Shown here: positions 57,401-64,000 of the stretch, piece after piece | Layout: each line of letters starts with the position of its first letter | How positions within the stretch are numbered: the first letter of the stretch is position 1 | NCBI GenBank assembly: GCA_034440575.1 | Contig: JAOTOL010001640.1 | Coordinates: forward strand, 2,147,501-2,211,500 | Length of the DNA stretch: 64,000 bases | DNA from: Imbricaverruca yamaguchii | Lineage: Eukaryota; Arthropoda; Thecostraca; Neoverrucidae | Direction: 5' to 3' | The notes under the pieces: generated by a model | The model's database searches: none | Told to the model about the DNA's origin: nothing | Seen by the model: the letters and a program-made list of their open reading frames with translations, nothing else | Position numbers and translations under genes: made by a program

Positions 57401-59768
57401 ATTGACTGTAGATTCACTTGTTTTCAGATTCATAATTTATGAAAAGCTATATTTTGGATAGTGAGAATAATACCTATGCTACAAACTGGTGTTGTATACC
57501 ATATCACATTATAGGTTGCCTGAAATTGCATTGATAAATATTTGTGCATCACCATTTCTTATTGAGGACATGAGCATGATACTCATAAACAAGATACTGT
57601 TAGAAAGGAGGCACAAAGACTTTGTAAGCATACATCAAGGAACATGATGTTGATACCTCTTGGAGAATGTCAATTGAGTGTTCAGAAAGTGGCATATTCC
57701 ACCCTATTTCGAGAATAATTTATCACTGGACTACACAGTAGGGAAATTGCAATGGTGTAATGGGTACATAATTTGATCCAGTACATGTCCCAGGTAACAA
57801 ACAATGTTTTATTTCATTTTCATCATCTCTTGGATGCAATGTAATACACATGAATAAAAGCTTTCCTGCATGGCCTGGAACATATTGCCTAGCAGACAGC
57901 CTGTGCTGACTAATCCATTCTCATGTTCTACCTGGTGGACTACCTATCAGCTCTGCTGATTTTCAATATTGAATGCTATCAATAACTGAAGATAAATCTA
58001 TGATCTGATAAGGGGTCAGATTATCCATCAATGAAGGAGTTCCAATTGAACATAATTCTTGGGTTGATTACAATACATCCCAAAACTTAGGGAGTATCTG
58101 TGATTAACTCATCCCATTTTGCATTAAAAATACTTCCTATACTTCCTTACACTTGCTTCCACAAATAATAATGCAGATATCAAACAGCATGTACTAAAAC
58201 AGTGTCACTAAAATCAAATTGGCAAACATGTTATCAACAGTAATGGTGTGATAGCCTTAAGCATAAACAAGTTCAATGATATATTAACAGCAAACATACA
58301 AAGACAATGTATTGGAAATCAAAGCTTTCTAAAGGTATGTGCTGTCCCTTAACACTCGCACGTCCGGCGGTCCGCGCCAACTTCGCATGTCTGGGGGGAA
58401 GATGTCTGCCCCCTAGGATCTCTGGAACTATGCTAGCTAGTGACAAACAGAAAACGGCGTTGGATAGCTGGTGACGGCTCTATCGAAAGTGTTTCCGCCA
58501 TTTTTTCGTTCAGGTCAACATTCAGGTCATTGGGCCATCACAGGTCAAATTCGACCAGATCAGGTGGGACTCAGATATTGACACATGTCTCAGGACCTGC
58601 AACAGATAGAAACAAACGGCGAGCGCTATTCGACAGTCCTTGAAATGTGCTACCAACAATAGGCGGTCTCAATTAAGGTCAGGTCAACCGAACCTCAGGT
58701 CAAGGCCATGAAGTCATGACCTCAGGTCAAGGTCATGAAGTCGCCTAGGGAGGTCATGCAATGTATCAATCGTCACGTCTTCGCGATACAAGCACAATGA
58801 CGGTAATTTCAGCCTTCTAGCTCAATGCAGTGCGATATAAGGTGCAGAAATGTGTAGTGATCTCAGGTGACCTCAGGGACCTTGGTGAGGTAACTGAGCA
58901 AAAATGTCAGCGGTAACATTGAGCATAGCTTCCATCTACATGCCACAACCGTTGTGAGGTCATTCCGAGCGAAATATGTAACCAAGAAACATTTGTATAT
59001 TTTACCATAGCCCTATAATGGGAAGCCATGACCGTGACCTGTCCTAAGGTCAATGCTATGAAAAAAACGATATACATATTATGACCCCTGATGAAATCAT
59101 GACATGTTATAAGTTTGAAATCAATCGCCAAATTATCGTGGAAGTTATGCCACCAAGAACTCCGAGTGTAGTTGGGTCACTTCGCCTGACCTGGTGACAT
59201 GACCTGAGATGACCCAGGAGTAAACATGTATGAGGATATGCTGAAAAGACCAATTAACAGCTATGCGAGGTTTGGCCATGCTAACCCAATTAGTTTGACG
59301 GCAAATGAGGAAAACCCGGAGGGGGCAGATATCTGCCCCCCCCCCTGGACGTGCGCGTGATAAGAACATCAGAACTTAGACAAGGGGAACCATCTGTGGT
59401 ACGGTGTCCTAAAATTACTTCACCATTAACTGTGTGGATGAAGAAAGAAGTTGCTTCTGAATAGTGAAAGATTGGAAGAAAACAAAGGATTGCTACACAA
59501 GGATTAAAAAAGTGGAATGACTCACTTCAGTCAGATGCATTTTACAGTATTTAGCAGTCATGTGCATGATGACTGCCCATACATCATGTGGCAAAATCAT
59601 AAAAACATAAGACAAGGATGAAATAGCACAATTCCATTACCTGTGAATTTCCAGGTCACATCGGCAATTATTTTACACTGCTGTGGTAGATATTCAGCAT
59701 CTAATACAATGATAACTGAAAACTACTTACCCAAGAAGGGATGAAATGTCCTTTGTTGAGAGTGCCAT
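42542..59768 (-). CDS. CNOT11: CNOT11, CCR4-NOT complex subunit 11, complete
   Basis: CNOT11 is a subunit of the cytoplasmic CCR4-NOT deadenylase, which shortens mRNA poly(A) tails. It docks with CNOT10 onto the CNOT1 N-terminus. Ten exons on the minus strand (59768-59731, 56677-56586, 55578-55430, 54266-54147, 52647-52463, 51315-51183, 49914-49705, 47765-47626, 45390-45225, 42676-42542) give about 455 residues, against 510 in human, which has a longer Gly-rich N-terminus. Landmarks in order are [151 protein letters not shown] and [18 protein letters not shown]. Every junction keeps phase. A 5' UTR exon is implied upstream near 63.1 kb. Confidence 0.95.
42677..44065. other. CNOT11 intron 9, first part
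   Basis: No exon or element was recognised in this intron segment. Confidence 0.4.
44066..44312. mobile_element. Inverted-repeat MITE in CNOT11 intron 9
   Basis: Two arms of about 80 bp (44066-44150 and 44228-44312) are reverse complements. The outer end reads GGTCAATCATTGTGGATAT against the mirrored GGTCATTCATTGTGGATAT, and the shared core is CAAGATCCAGGAATGACTCA. The centre is about 75 bp of AT-rich sequence. No coding capacity. Confidence 0.8.
44585..45180. repeat. 23-bp palindrome-bearing minisatellite (about 25 units)
   Basis: Units of GTCTCCATGTCCATGGACAC plus TGG (or TGA). Each holds the perfect 12-bp palindrome TGTCCATGGACA. The array ends about 45 bases downstream of the CNOT11 exon 9 donor. 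Long open frames on both strands follow from the repeat and are not genes. Confidence 0.96.
45225..45390 (-). CDS. CNOT11: CNOT11 exon 9
   Basis: One base completes the Arg of VVNR, then [40 protein letters not shown] and [13 protein letters not shown]; donor CAG/GTTAGC. Nearly every residue matches human CNOT11. It is flanked by minisatellites on both sides, and its acceptor CCGGCAG/ACTGACCACTG is the repeated core of the upstream array. Confidence 0.96.
45391..46785 (-). repeat. 70-bp minisatellite carrying the CNOT11 exon 9 splice acceptor (about 20 units)
   Basis: In gene orientation each unit reads CTGACGTGGTCTGTTGTCTG plus GTCCGGCAG/ACTGAYCACTG and continues with TGCAGATCTGGCCCACA. It contains a branch-like CTGAC, a T-rich run, the acceptor CGGCAG and the opening of exon 9. 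Units near 46210, 46561 and 46631 keep ACTGACCACCGCCGTG, matching 15 of the first 16 exon bases. The array occupies the last 1.4 kb of intron 8. Confidence 0.94.
46785..46845. mobile_element. SINE family C fragment
   Basis: TTATTTGGGTTTTGGGCACA then TCGACCATATTTGATCATTT and AGCGCCCATAAC, matching fragments at 25.46, 51.07, 55.17, 61.99 and 62.36 kb. Confidence 0.75.
46846..47620. other. CNOT11 intron 8, remainder
   Basis: AT-rich intron, nothing recognised. Confidence 0.4.
47626..47765 (-). CDS. CNOT11: CNOT11 exon 8
   Basis: Acceptor CCGTCCCCAG and donor AACAG/GTATTG; 46 codons plus two bases: [40 protein letters not shown] and MEVVN. It matches the human LPDLVENNP...[14 protein letters not shown] segment. 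Confidence 0.96.
47871..48090 (+). mobile_element. SINE family A, full length
   Basis: GGGGATGGCCGAGTGGTTAA head, GGGTTCGATTCTAGCGCC, shared body, AATAAACAAACAAA tail, flanked by ACCCTGACCATGTC and AACCCTGACAATGTC (target-site duplication with one difference). A short insertion (TTTCGTTTCACA) interrupts the body near 47970. Confidence 0.92.
48530..49016 (+). repeat. Dispersed 490-bp repeat, copy 1
   Basis: From AAATAGGGTGGAATATACCA to TCACACCTAACGAAAA this segment matches, in reverse complement, 57.25-57.73 kb, with matching islands near TAAATTATGAATCTCAAACA and CGTCTCCTTTCTAAC at similar spacing. No coding capacity, class unknown. Confidence 0.7.
49017..49700. other. CNOT11 intron 7, remainder
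   Basis: No exon or element was recognised. Confidence 0.4.
49705..49914 (-). CDS. CNOT11: CNOT11 exon 7
   Basis: Acceptor CGCCCACAG and donor AAG/GTGGGA; 70 codons in phase 0. [13 protein letters not shown] corresponds to LAWLNPTEPDH in human, followed by [20 protein letters not shown] and [13 protein letters not shown]. Confidence 0.95.
50035..50110 (-). mobile_element. SINE family A, old fragment
   Basis: Diverged minus-strand match to the SINE A body (TTCACAATACACTTAATGCA, CCAATGGCACCGCC, CGGCGGGCCACGGG). No intact head. Confidence 0.6.
50111..51065. other. CNOT11 intron 6, nothing recognised
   Basis: No exon or repeat family was recognised. Confidence 0.4.
51066..51130. mobile_element. 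SINE family C fragment
   Basis: TTGGTTATTTGGGCTTTCGG then GCGCATCGACTGCG and AGCGCCCAGTCG, with all CpGs of the family core retained. Confidence 0.75.
51183..51315 (-). CDS. CNOT11: CNOT11 exon 6
   Basis: Acceptor GGTGCCCTCAG and donor GAG/GTGAGT. One base completes Gly, then [37 protein letters not shown]. It matches the SQITEALVSGP...RPEFIRPPPPLHICEDE segment of human CNOT11. Confidence 0.93.
51316..52184. other. CNOT11 intron 5, nothing recognised
   Basis: Intron sequence without a recognisable exon or family repeat. Confidence 0.4.
52185..52316 (-). mobile_element. tRNA-derived SINE (family D)
   Basis: On the minus strand GCCCCGGTAGCTCAGTTGGT plus TAGAGCGCTGG (A-box) and ACACAGGGTTCGAGTCGC (B-box) form a tRNA-like head. 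The anticodon arm to T-arm spacing is too long and the 3' end does not pair with the 5' end, so this is a SINE head and not a tRNA gene. Confidence 0.75.
52463..52647 (-). CDS. CNOT11: CNOT11 exon 5
   Basis: Acceptor CGCCGTTGCAG and donor TCGGG/GTCAGT; 61 codons plus two bases. [19 protein letters not shown] and [14 protein letters not shown] correspond to LFKKTPRQIALMD and SILSDPDPD in human. The middle is variable in this family. Confidence 0.9.
52705..52918 (-). mobile_element. SINE family A, full length
   Basis: Minus-strand copy with the head GGGGCCGGGATGGCCGGGTG, B-box GGGTTCGGCGC and the CAATAAACAATAAGCAAA tail. It keeps about 19 CpGs and serves as the undecayed comparison for the copy at 61.7 kb. 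Flanks TACCGTCACC and TACTGTCACC look like the target-site duplication. Confidence 0.9.
53625..53780 (+). mobile_element. SINE family B, diverged copy
   Basis: Plus-strand copy with CGGGTAGTCTGCGCGAGAGA, TCCTCGTCTCCCAACCGAAA and GTCGCTACTATTCGCTCGCG, clearly related to family B but with several small indels. Confidence 0.65.
54147..54266 (-). CDS. CNOT11: CNOT11 exon 4
   Basis: Acceptor GTGTCGGACAG and donor GAG/GTGCGT; 40 codons in phase 0. [50 protein letters not shown] matches ITPPEKFFLSQL of human CNOT11. Confidence 0.92.
54335..54475. repeat. Interrupted (AT)n/(GT)n microsatellite
   Basis: AT-rich alternation with ACATATATGT palindromes, ending in a short GT run. It lies in CNOT11 intron 3. 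Confidence 0.9.
54480..55160. other. CNOT11 intron 3, nothing recognised
   Basis: No exon or family repeat was seen. Confidence 0.4.
55165..55235. mobile_element. SINE family C fragment
   Basis: GATTGATTATTTGAGCTTAG then GGCGAATCAACTGCAACTGG and GTAGCGCCCGTGC. Confidence 0.7.
55430..55578 (-). CDS. CNOT11: CNOT11 exon 3
   Basis: Acceptor TTGTGTTTCAG and donor ATG/GTACAA; two bases plus 49 codons. [40 protein letters not shown] match [20 protein letters not shown]...EPLAANPFAASFAHL in human. Confidence 0.95.
55921..56087 (-). mobile_element. SINE family B, full length
   Basis: Minus-strand copy with the GGGGACGAGTAGCCTAGGGG head, GTTCGAGTCTCACCTGTCGC and the AACCAATAACCAACCAACC tail. CpGs are retained. 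Confidence 0.92.
56266..56440 (-). mobile_element. SINE family A, diverged copy
   Basis: Minus-strand copy recognisable by CTGTTTATTGCGTGATTTAC, CAATGGCGCCGTCCACACTG and GTCCCGAGTGGTGCGAGTG. It is diverged but still has some CpGs. It sits at the edge of the CpG-poor domain. Confidence 0.8.
56586..56677 (-). CDS. CNOT11: CNOT11 exon 2
   Basis: Acceptor TATATTTCACAG and donor AAAG/GTAATA; one base, 30 codons, one base. [30 protein letters not shown] correspond to [20 protein letters not shown]...FSKADHFR in human. No CpG occurs in the exon. Confidence 0.93.
56965..57240. repeat. Degenerate TACATTTGCA repeat
   Basis: About 20 imperfect copies of TACATTTGCACTTATA-type sequence at a spacing of 12-24 bases. 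Purely low-complexity. Confidence 0.8.
57250..57727 (-). repeat. Dispersed 490-bp repeat, copy 2
   Basis: Reverse-complement partner of 48.53-49.02 kb: TTTTCGTTAGGTGTGATGTC near 57265, CAGATTCATAATTTATGAAA near 57425, and GGCATATTCCACCCTATTTC near 57690. Confidence 0.7.
57728..58348. other. CNOT11 intron 1, nothing recognised
   Basis: CpG-free AT-rich intron without a recognisable element. Confidence 0.4.
58349..59363. mobile_element. 1-kb MITE with AGGTCA clusters, CpG-rich, TTAA-type
   Basis: The ends read CACTCGCACGTCC and, mirrored, CACGCGCACGTCC. The flanks are TTAA at 58349-58352 and ATAA at 59360-59363. Subterminal GGGGGCAGATATCTGCCCCC at 59319-59338 is a perfect 20-bp palindrome, with a degenerate partner (GGGGGAAGATGTCTGCCCCC) near the left end. 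The interior has about 15 AGGTCA/TGACCT half-sites. No transposase. It spans the CpG-poor domain but is itself CpG-rich, so it arrived recently. The CNOT11 start codon lies 400 bases beyond it. Confidence 0.8.
59731..59768 (-). CDS. CNOT11: CNOT11 exon 1 (first coding)
   Basis: ATG at 59768-59766; 12 codons plus two bases: [12 protein letters not shown](G); donor TTGG/GTAAGT. It matches MSLTPKELSSLL at the conserved start of human CNOT11, and the two spare bases join the first base of exon 2 to give Gly. The upstream ATG context (TTTTGTTTGATGG) has an acceptor-like GTTAG 14 bases before the ATG, in line with a separate 5' UTR exon. Confidence 0.9.
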
Positions 59769-61675
59769 CAAACAAAATTAGCTAACATGCAAATTTAATT
59801 AGCAGGCCCTTTGGCAGCTTGGTTGATAGGTACCTATATAGGTAGCTCATATGCCAAACACACTCAATCTCACCCTCGGCTCAAAATTAGTACATAAATT
59901 AAATTAACTAATATCCTGGTAGATAATGATTGATTTCTTCAGCATACCTGAAAGAGAATGGATCACAAAATCAACAAATTCAGTTCAGCGAGTAGTCAAA
60001 TCAGAATCACACTTTCATGAACAACCGCGCTGCCCAACCAGAAATATCACAGTATTGGCAACATGTAGAGTACCTATTGGTAGTACCTATTCTGAATTTG
60101 TACTTCAGAGAGAATGAGTGGACATGCAAGTCCTTTTTGCATGTTGTGGCCTGGTCAACCAAATGTCCTTGACCAGTTGTCACATGACTACCTGGTTGCA
60201 TAGGCCATATAGTGAAAAGGTTGGTTGGGTGATAGTGTGCAGGGAGGGATTATCCAACTACCCTTGTTTTCCAGAGAACACACAGGATTCTGCACAGGAT
60301 TTCCAATACTATGGTAGAACCTGGGGTTATTTTATAATGCATTGAACCACTAGGTTGGACAGCATTACCAACCTCTGATGCCATTTGGTTGCAGGTGGGC
60401 TCAGTAATGCTGCTGGTTGAGAGACTCAAACAATCTTGTGATCAAGATTTCAACACTCTACCAACTGAGTTTCAACAGCACTCAAAACAGTGTATTACTT
60501 AAATAGTGTATACCAATTATTATGCTGTGAAAAGAAGGAATAGTGCATTTGCAGTTATGGGATGAATTAGACTTTGAGAAAAGTTTTAATATCATGTTTG
60601 ATGTGATTAAAACAATGTGGCCACTCCTTTGCCTACTTTTCAATTGGTGAGCAAAATAAAACCAAAAGAGGAAGCTCTGTGGGGAGTAACATATAATTAA
60701 GAATAATGCAAAAATTAACAATAAACTAATCAAACCTGGCCTATACATTAAAAAAAGGTTTTCCTCACATTATCACCAAGGAAAAAGCCTTTGTGCAAAG
60801 AGTTCAGCAAGGAAAACAAGCTTAACCTCATACAGTCCTTCTTTCAATACCTTTTCCATGAAAAAATAGACTGAAGGGCACCAATGGTTATTTTGCACTT
60901 TTTGAAATCACATATTTTCTGAATTAATAAAAACCTAACCTAGTCTAGCCATTGTTCTGCTGAATGAAGATAAACTTGTGCAAAGGTGATCTTGTGAATG
61001 CCTTAATCGCAATAATACTGCAAAAATTATTACCACCTTTGAAGAAGAAAAACAGAACAAAACATTTATTCATGAACAAGCAATAGACAATGCCCATTGC
61101 ACATTACTATTCAATTAAAATGCTGCAGAAAAAATAGCATAGCAAAACATTTCATTCCCAAATTGGCTTATTGTTTATCCTTGCCATTATCACCAACAGG
61201 GCACTTGTTCCACTGGCAGATGAAAGCAAGGTATGAAATGTATGTACACAATAGATAGACAAAGATACAAAATTGAAATTAGCATATTATATTCCATAAG
61301 TAGGTGCACTCCACTTTTACTAACTGCTATAACTTATGAATCACAATAGTTTAAAAAAGGCAAATAGAATATAATTTCTGATGTATTTTTACCTAGGGAT
61401 GTATTTTTATAATGCAATATTTATGTATGCAGTGAAAATGGTGTGACCAATTAATTTCCACACAAATGCATACTTTTTAGTTGGGAGGAAAAATACTACC
61501 CAGGAAGGGGCTTGGAGTTGGGTAAAATAACAAAAGTAATGTTCAAAATCAAGAGTGATGCAACATACCTAATGTGACCTAGCCTTATCTTCCATGCATG
61601 AAAGCAAATCATATTCAAGAGTGGAGAATTTCAAATTATTTTTCTCTAAAAAAAGTAGTTAAAAAGCCTGCCTAC
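59769..61675. other. CNOT11 5' UTR intron; AT-rich repeat copies
   Basis: Two more copies of the AT-rich dispersed repeat lie near 60540-60675 (CAATTGGTGAGCAAAATAAA) and 61400-61520 (TTTAGTTGGGAGGAAAAATA). Nothing else is recognised, and no coding exon was found upstream of 59768. Confidence 0.5.
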
Positions 61676-61689
61676 ACTTGCATTTTATC

Positions 61690-61868
61690 TATGCATGGTA
61701 TGATTCACAAGGTGCTTTAAGCACATTCACTGCTAATGACACTGCCCACACTGTTTTTGCCTGTGGGTTGCAGGATTGGGAAATGCCCAGAGTGATGCAA
61801 GTGTTGAACCTGGGGCCTTTAGTACCCAGAGCTCAACACCTTAATCACTTGGCCATCTCTGTCCCAAC
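61690..61868 (-). mobile_element. SINE family A with every CpG lost
   Basis: Aligns over its whole length with the copy at 52.7-52.9 kb, but carries no CpG where that copy has about 19. Examples (reference then this copy): CACGGCTAATGGCGCCGC becomes CACTGCTAATGACACTGC; GGGCCGCGGGATTGG becomes GGGTTGCAGGATTGG; GCGAGCGCCGAACCCGGG becomes TGCAAGTGTTGAACCTGGG. Confidence 0.9.
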
Positions 61869-61984
61869 CTAACCTGGCCTAACTAAACCTATCTGAATTG
61901 CTCAATTTAATTGATAATTTTTCTAGCCTACAACAGAACCCAGACCAAACCTGACATAGAAAAGCCAACAACTATGTATGCTTC

Positions 61985-62500
61985 ATGTAGGTTGATTGAT
62001 TATTTTGGCTAAGGGCATGCTGACTGCGAGGTCATTTAGCACCCATCTTCATGTAGGTAAAATGTGTGTTAGGAGGAGAGGAGGGGTTATCTGAACACAT
62101 TCTGTTTCCTGAACACCTACCTTTTGACATATCCCACATCATGTTCAGTGCATAAATAACAAAATGATGGCAGTATTCATGAATGGTGGACCTCTCTGCC
62201 AAAATATCATGGTGTCTGATCTCATGGTTCTACTAATTCTTTGCAGGGGACAAGTAGTCTAGGGGTAAGCTGCTCATCTCACAATCTAAAGGCTGTGGGT
62301 TTGGGTCTCACCTGTTGCTACTCTTCACCTGCAACCCTGTCATTATTATTATTATTATTATTATTTTGGCTTAGGGTGCATCAACTGCAAGGCCATTTAG
62401 CACCCATATTCTTCACCTGCAACCAATCAGTGTGAGAGATTGGTAACACAGCATGGCTCACAGAATGAGATTGGTAGCACAACTGTTGATTTGCCATAAA
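61985..62500 (+). mobile_element. SINE B and SINE C copies with CpGs lost
   Basis: A SINE C fragment (61990-62045) is followed by a SINE B copy (from 62247, GGGACAAGTAGTCTAGGGGT) that is interrupted near 62340 by an (ATT)n tract and a second SINE C core (GGCTTAGGGTGCATCAACTG). The B-box reads GGGTTTGGGTC instead of GGGTTCGAGTC. Almost all family CpGs are now TpG or CpA. Confidence 0.85.
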
Positions 62501-64000
62501 ACGAATAATCAACCAATTATTTGTGTACAGAGCACCATTTTTAGGCTTCCAAGAGGAGCTGGCTTAGGGAAACCATAAGGAAATGACTTGAAATATTTTT
62601 CAATTAGGTACACCAGCATGTTTTTAGAGGCTAGTAATAGCCCGTACTACAACAGCAACAGTGAGGCAATCTCCATAGCAACATTTTTGCATTCAGAAAG
62701 TGGCACACCACTGCAAAATAATTTTAAGTGTTCAGAAACCCCCTCTCTTCCCCTACATGTTGGTTGCCTAAATCCACAGCACCAAAAATATTGAATTTTA
62801 AAGTTGCTCTTTGTGAGTGTTTAGAGGACCGTAATCAAAAGGGACCGTTTGCATCTGCATAGCTTGTTCATTTTTGCGTTCAGTAAACACCGTACAAATA
62901 TTGGTTCGGCCATATAGAAGCAGCAGGAGAGCCATACATTGCATGATATTGATGTCTTTAGTGTTAGGATAATCCCCTCTTCCCCTACCTACCTGGGTAG
63001 GTAGGTAAGCTTTAATAATACATGAAGATATCTTTCGAACGGTTCAAACGATAACCTGGCCGAGTGATAACTTTAGTAACTCACCATAATTACAGTGCAC
63101 CATCCCCAGGATCACGAGCATCCGCTCCCGGACTACTCCACGCGGCACGCTCGACCGAATCAAAACACATACACAGCCTTTGCTATCAAATGCACTTGTG
63201 GGCTACAAAATGGCGTGAGGTGTAATTCATATGGCACAGGGAACAAGCAGAGAGATTCCTTTACATTTGAAGCCTAGCCCTGACACCTATTTGCCCATCA
63301 TGCAAGGGTATTTCGTGAGATATACGGGTCAATGTGGCATTCATGCTATCCCACGTGTAGAGGTTGCATACAGTTCAACATCCATATGCATTGCCAGTTC
63401 AAATATCTGTATGTTTCCACTTTTTAGTATTGCAACTTCAGTAAATATTAGCGCAGGACACTGACAAAGCGATGTTGGGTCACCTAAAACCCATGGGCGC
63501 CTCATCGTTTAACACATACGAATTTATCATATCTCGAAATGTATGATGCTCCATCAGATGACACGCATGGTTATGGAGTAGGGTCTACTATGTATATCTA
63601 TCTAAAGTTTTTCCATGACTTTCTGTAAGGGTAGAGTTCCTAATATGGTATCTCTGAACTAATGTGACAAACGATCCGCATTTGTTACATTTCACAGTTC
63701 GTGATAAATGACCAGAGAGGTAGTTTTATAGCGGCTATTTTTCTCCCAACAAAAAGCGGAGACGTAAGACGGCTAAGTGAGTATGCATTACGCGTACGGT
63801 GATCAGCGAATTTACAGGTCTTATAGGCTAATCATCTACCTCAGGGATTACGTACTTATCAGGGTTTAATAATAGGCTGTTCCTGAATTTTGTTCGTATT
63901 CAAGACATTTTCCAAATAAGTATTCTCTTTTTTTTGCTCCCAGTAATTTATTTCATGAAGTTTGAATGAGTTGTTTTTGGAATTGGCCATGTCTGTAAGA
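62501..64000. promoter_or_regulatory. Probable CNOT11 5' UTR exon and promoter side
   Basis: A strong minus-strand donor (AATTATG/GTGAGT, exon end at 63085) lies where CpG-containing sequence resumes (63.08-63.17 kb has several CpGs). I infer that the non-coding first exon and the start site are just upstream, at about 63.1-63.3 kb. No TATA box is evident. The remainder to the window end holds nothing recognised. Confidence 0.45.

Larger units (their letters stand above)
56450..63010. other. CpG-poor AT-rich domain covering CNOT11 exons 1-2
   Basis: Apart from a CpG-rich MITE at 58.35-59.36 kb, CpG is almost absent from about 56.45 to 63.0 kb, including CNOT11 exon 2, and SINE copies inside it are stripped of CpG. 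The domain ends next to a good minus-strand donor at 63084. I infer a germline-methylated first-intron region of CNOT11. Confidence 0.7.

Overview
This is a stretch of nuclear genome from an animal, most likely an arthropod. The genes are split by spliceosomal GT-AG introns, the intergenic DNA is full of tRNA-derived SINEs, MITEs, a CR1-type LINE and long minisatellites, and the carbonic anhydrase-related protein closely resembles arthropod members of its family. The high GC of many exons, the very long repeat arrays and the CpG mosaic would suit a crustacean, but I cannot name a species. All exon borders below were worked out by hand from splice signals, reading phase and remembered family alignments.

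Three host genes can be reconstructed. (1) 4.7-23.55 kb, + strand: a carbonic anhydrase-related protein (CARP X/XI type) in nine recognisable coding exons. Its 5' end, including the signal peptide, was not found. (2) 33.0-26.75 kb, - strand: WDR55, a nucleolar WD40 protein, complete in six coding exons (about 400 aa), with an upstream non-coding exon implied. (3) 59.77-42.54 kb, - strand: CNOT11, a CCR4-NOT complex subunit, complete in ten coding exons (about 455 aa), again with a 5' UTR exon implied near 63.1 kb. Every exon junction is phase-consistent. The three genes have no shared function. WDR55 and CNOT11 are co-oriented neighbours, CARP converges on WDR55, and the intergenic DNA is repeats.

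Mobile DNA includes a decayed Ty3/gypsy pol fragment (1.58-2.81 kb), a CR1-like LINE with ORF1 esterase and ORF2 endonuclease/RT, nearly intact (34.79-38.57 kb), three copies of a TTAA-flanked MITE (13.05, 14.35, 40.24 kb), a related 1-kb MITE at 58.35 kb, foldback elements (2.82, 44.07 kb) and at least five SINE families in about 20 copies.

The most unusual signal is at intron edges. Several minisatellites here are tandem amplifications of the splice site of the exon they touch. The CARP exon ending at 4766 has a 57-bp array carrying its 3' splice site on one side and a 26-bp array carrying its 5' splice site on the other. The CARP exon at 21128 and CNOT11 exon 9 (45225-45390) have 3' splice-site arrays of about 49 bp x 4 and 70 bp x 20. 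In addition, two SINE insertions in WDR55 have target-site duplications that lie exactly across the 3' splice sites of exons 2 and 6. I propose that splice acceptors are hotspots for duplication and insertion in this genome.

A second pattern is compositional. The 5' parts of CNOT11 (56.45-63.0 kb) and WDR55 (33.0-38.75 kb) are AT-rich and nearly free of CpG, while the rest of the window is CpG-rich. SINE copies inside the first domain have lost every CpG to TpG or CpA. This looks like the footprint of germline methylation confined to the first introns of two housekeeping genes.
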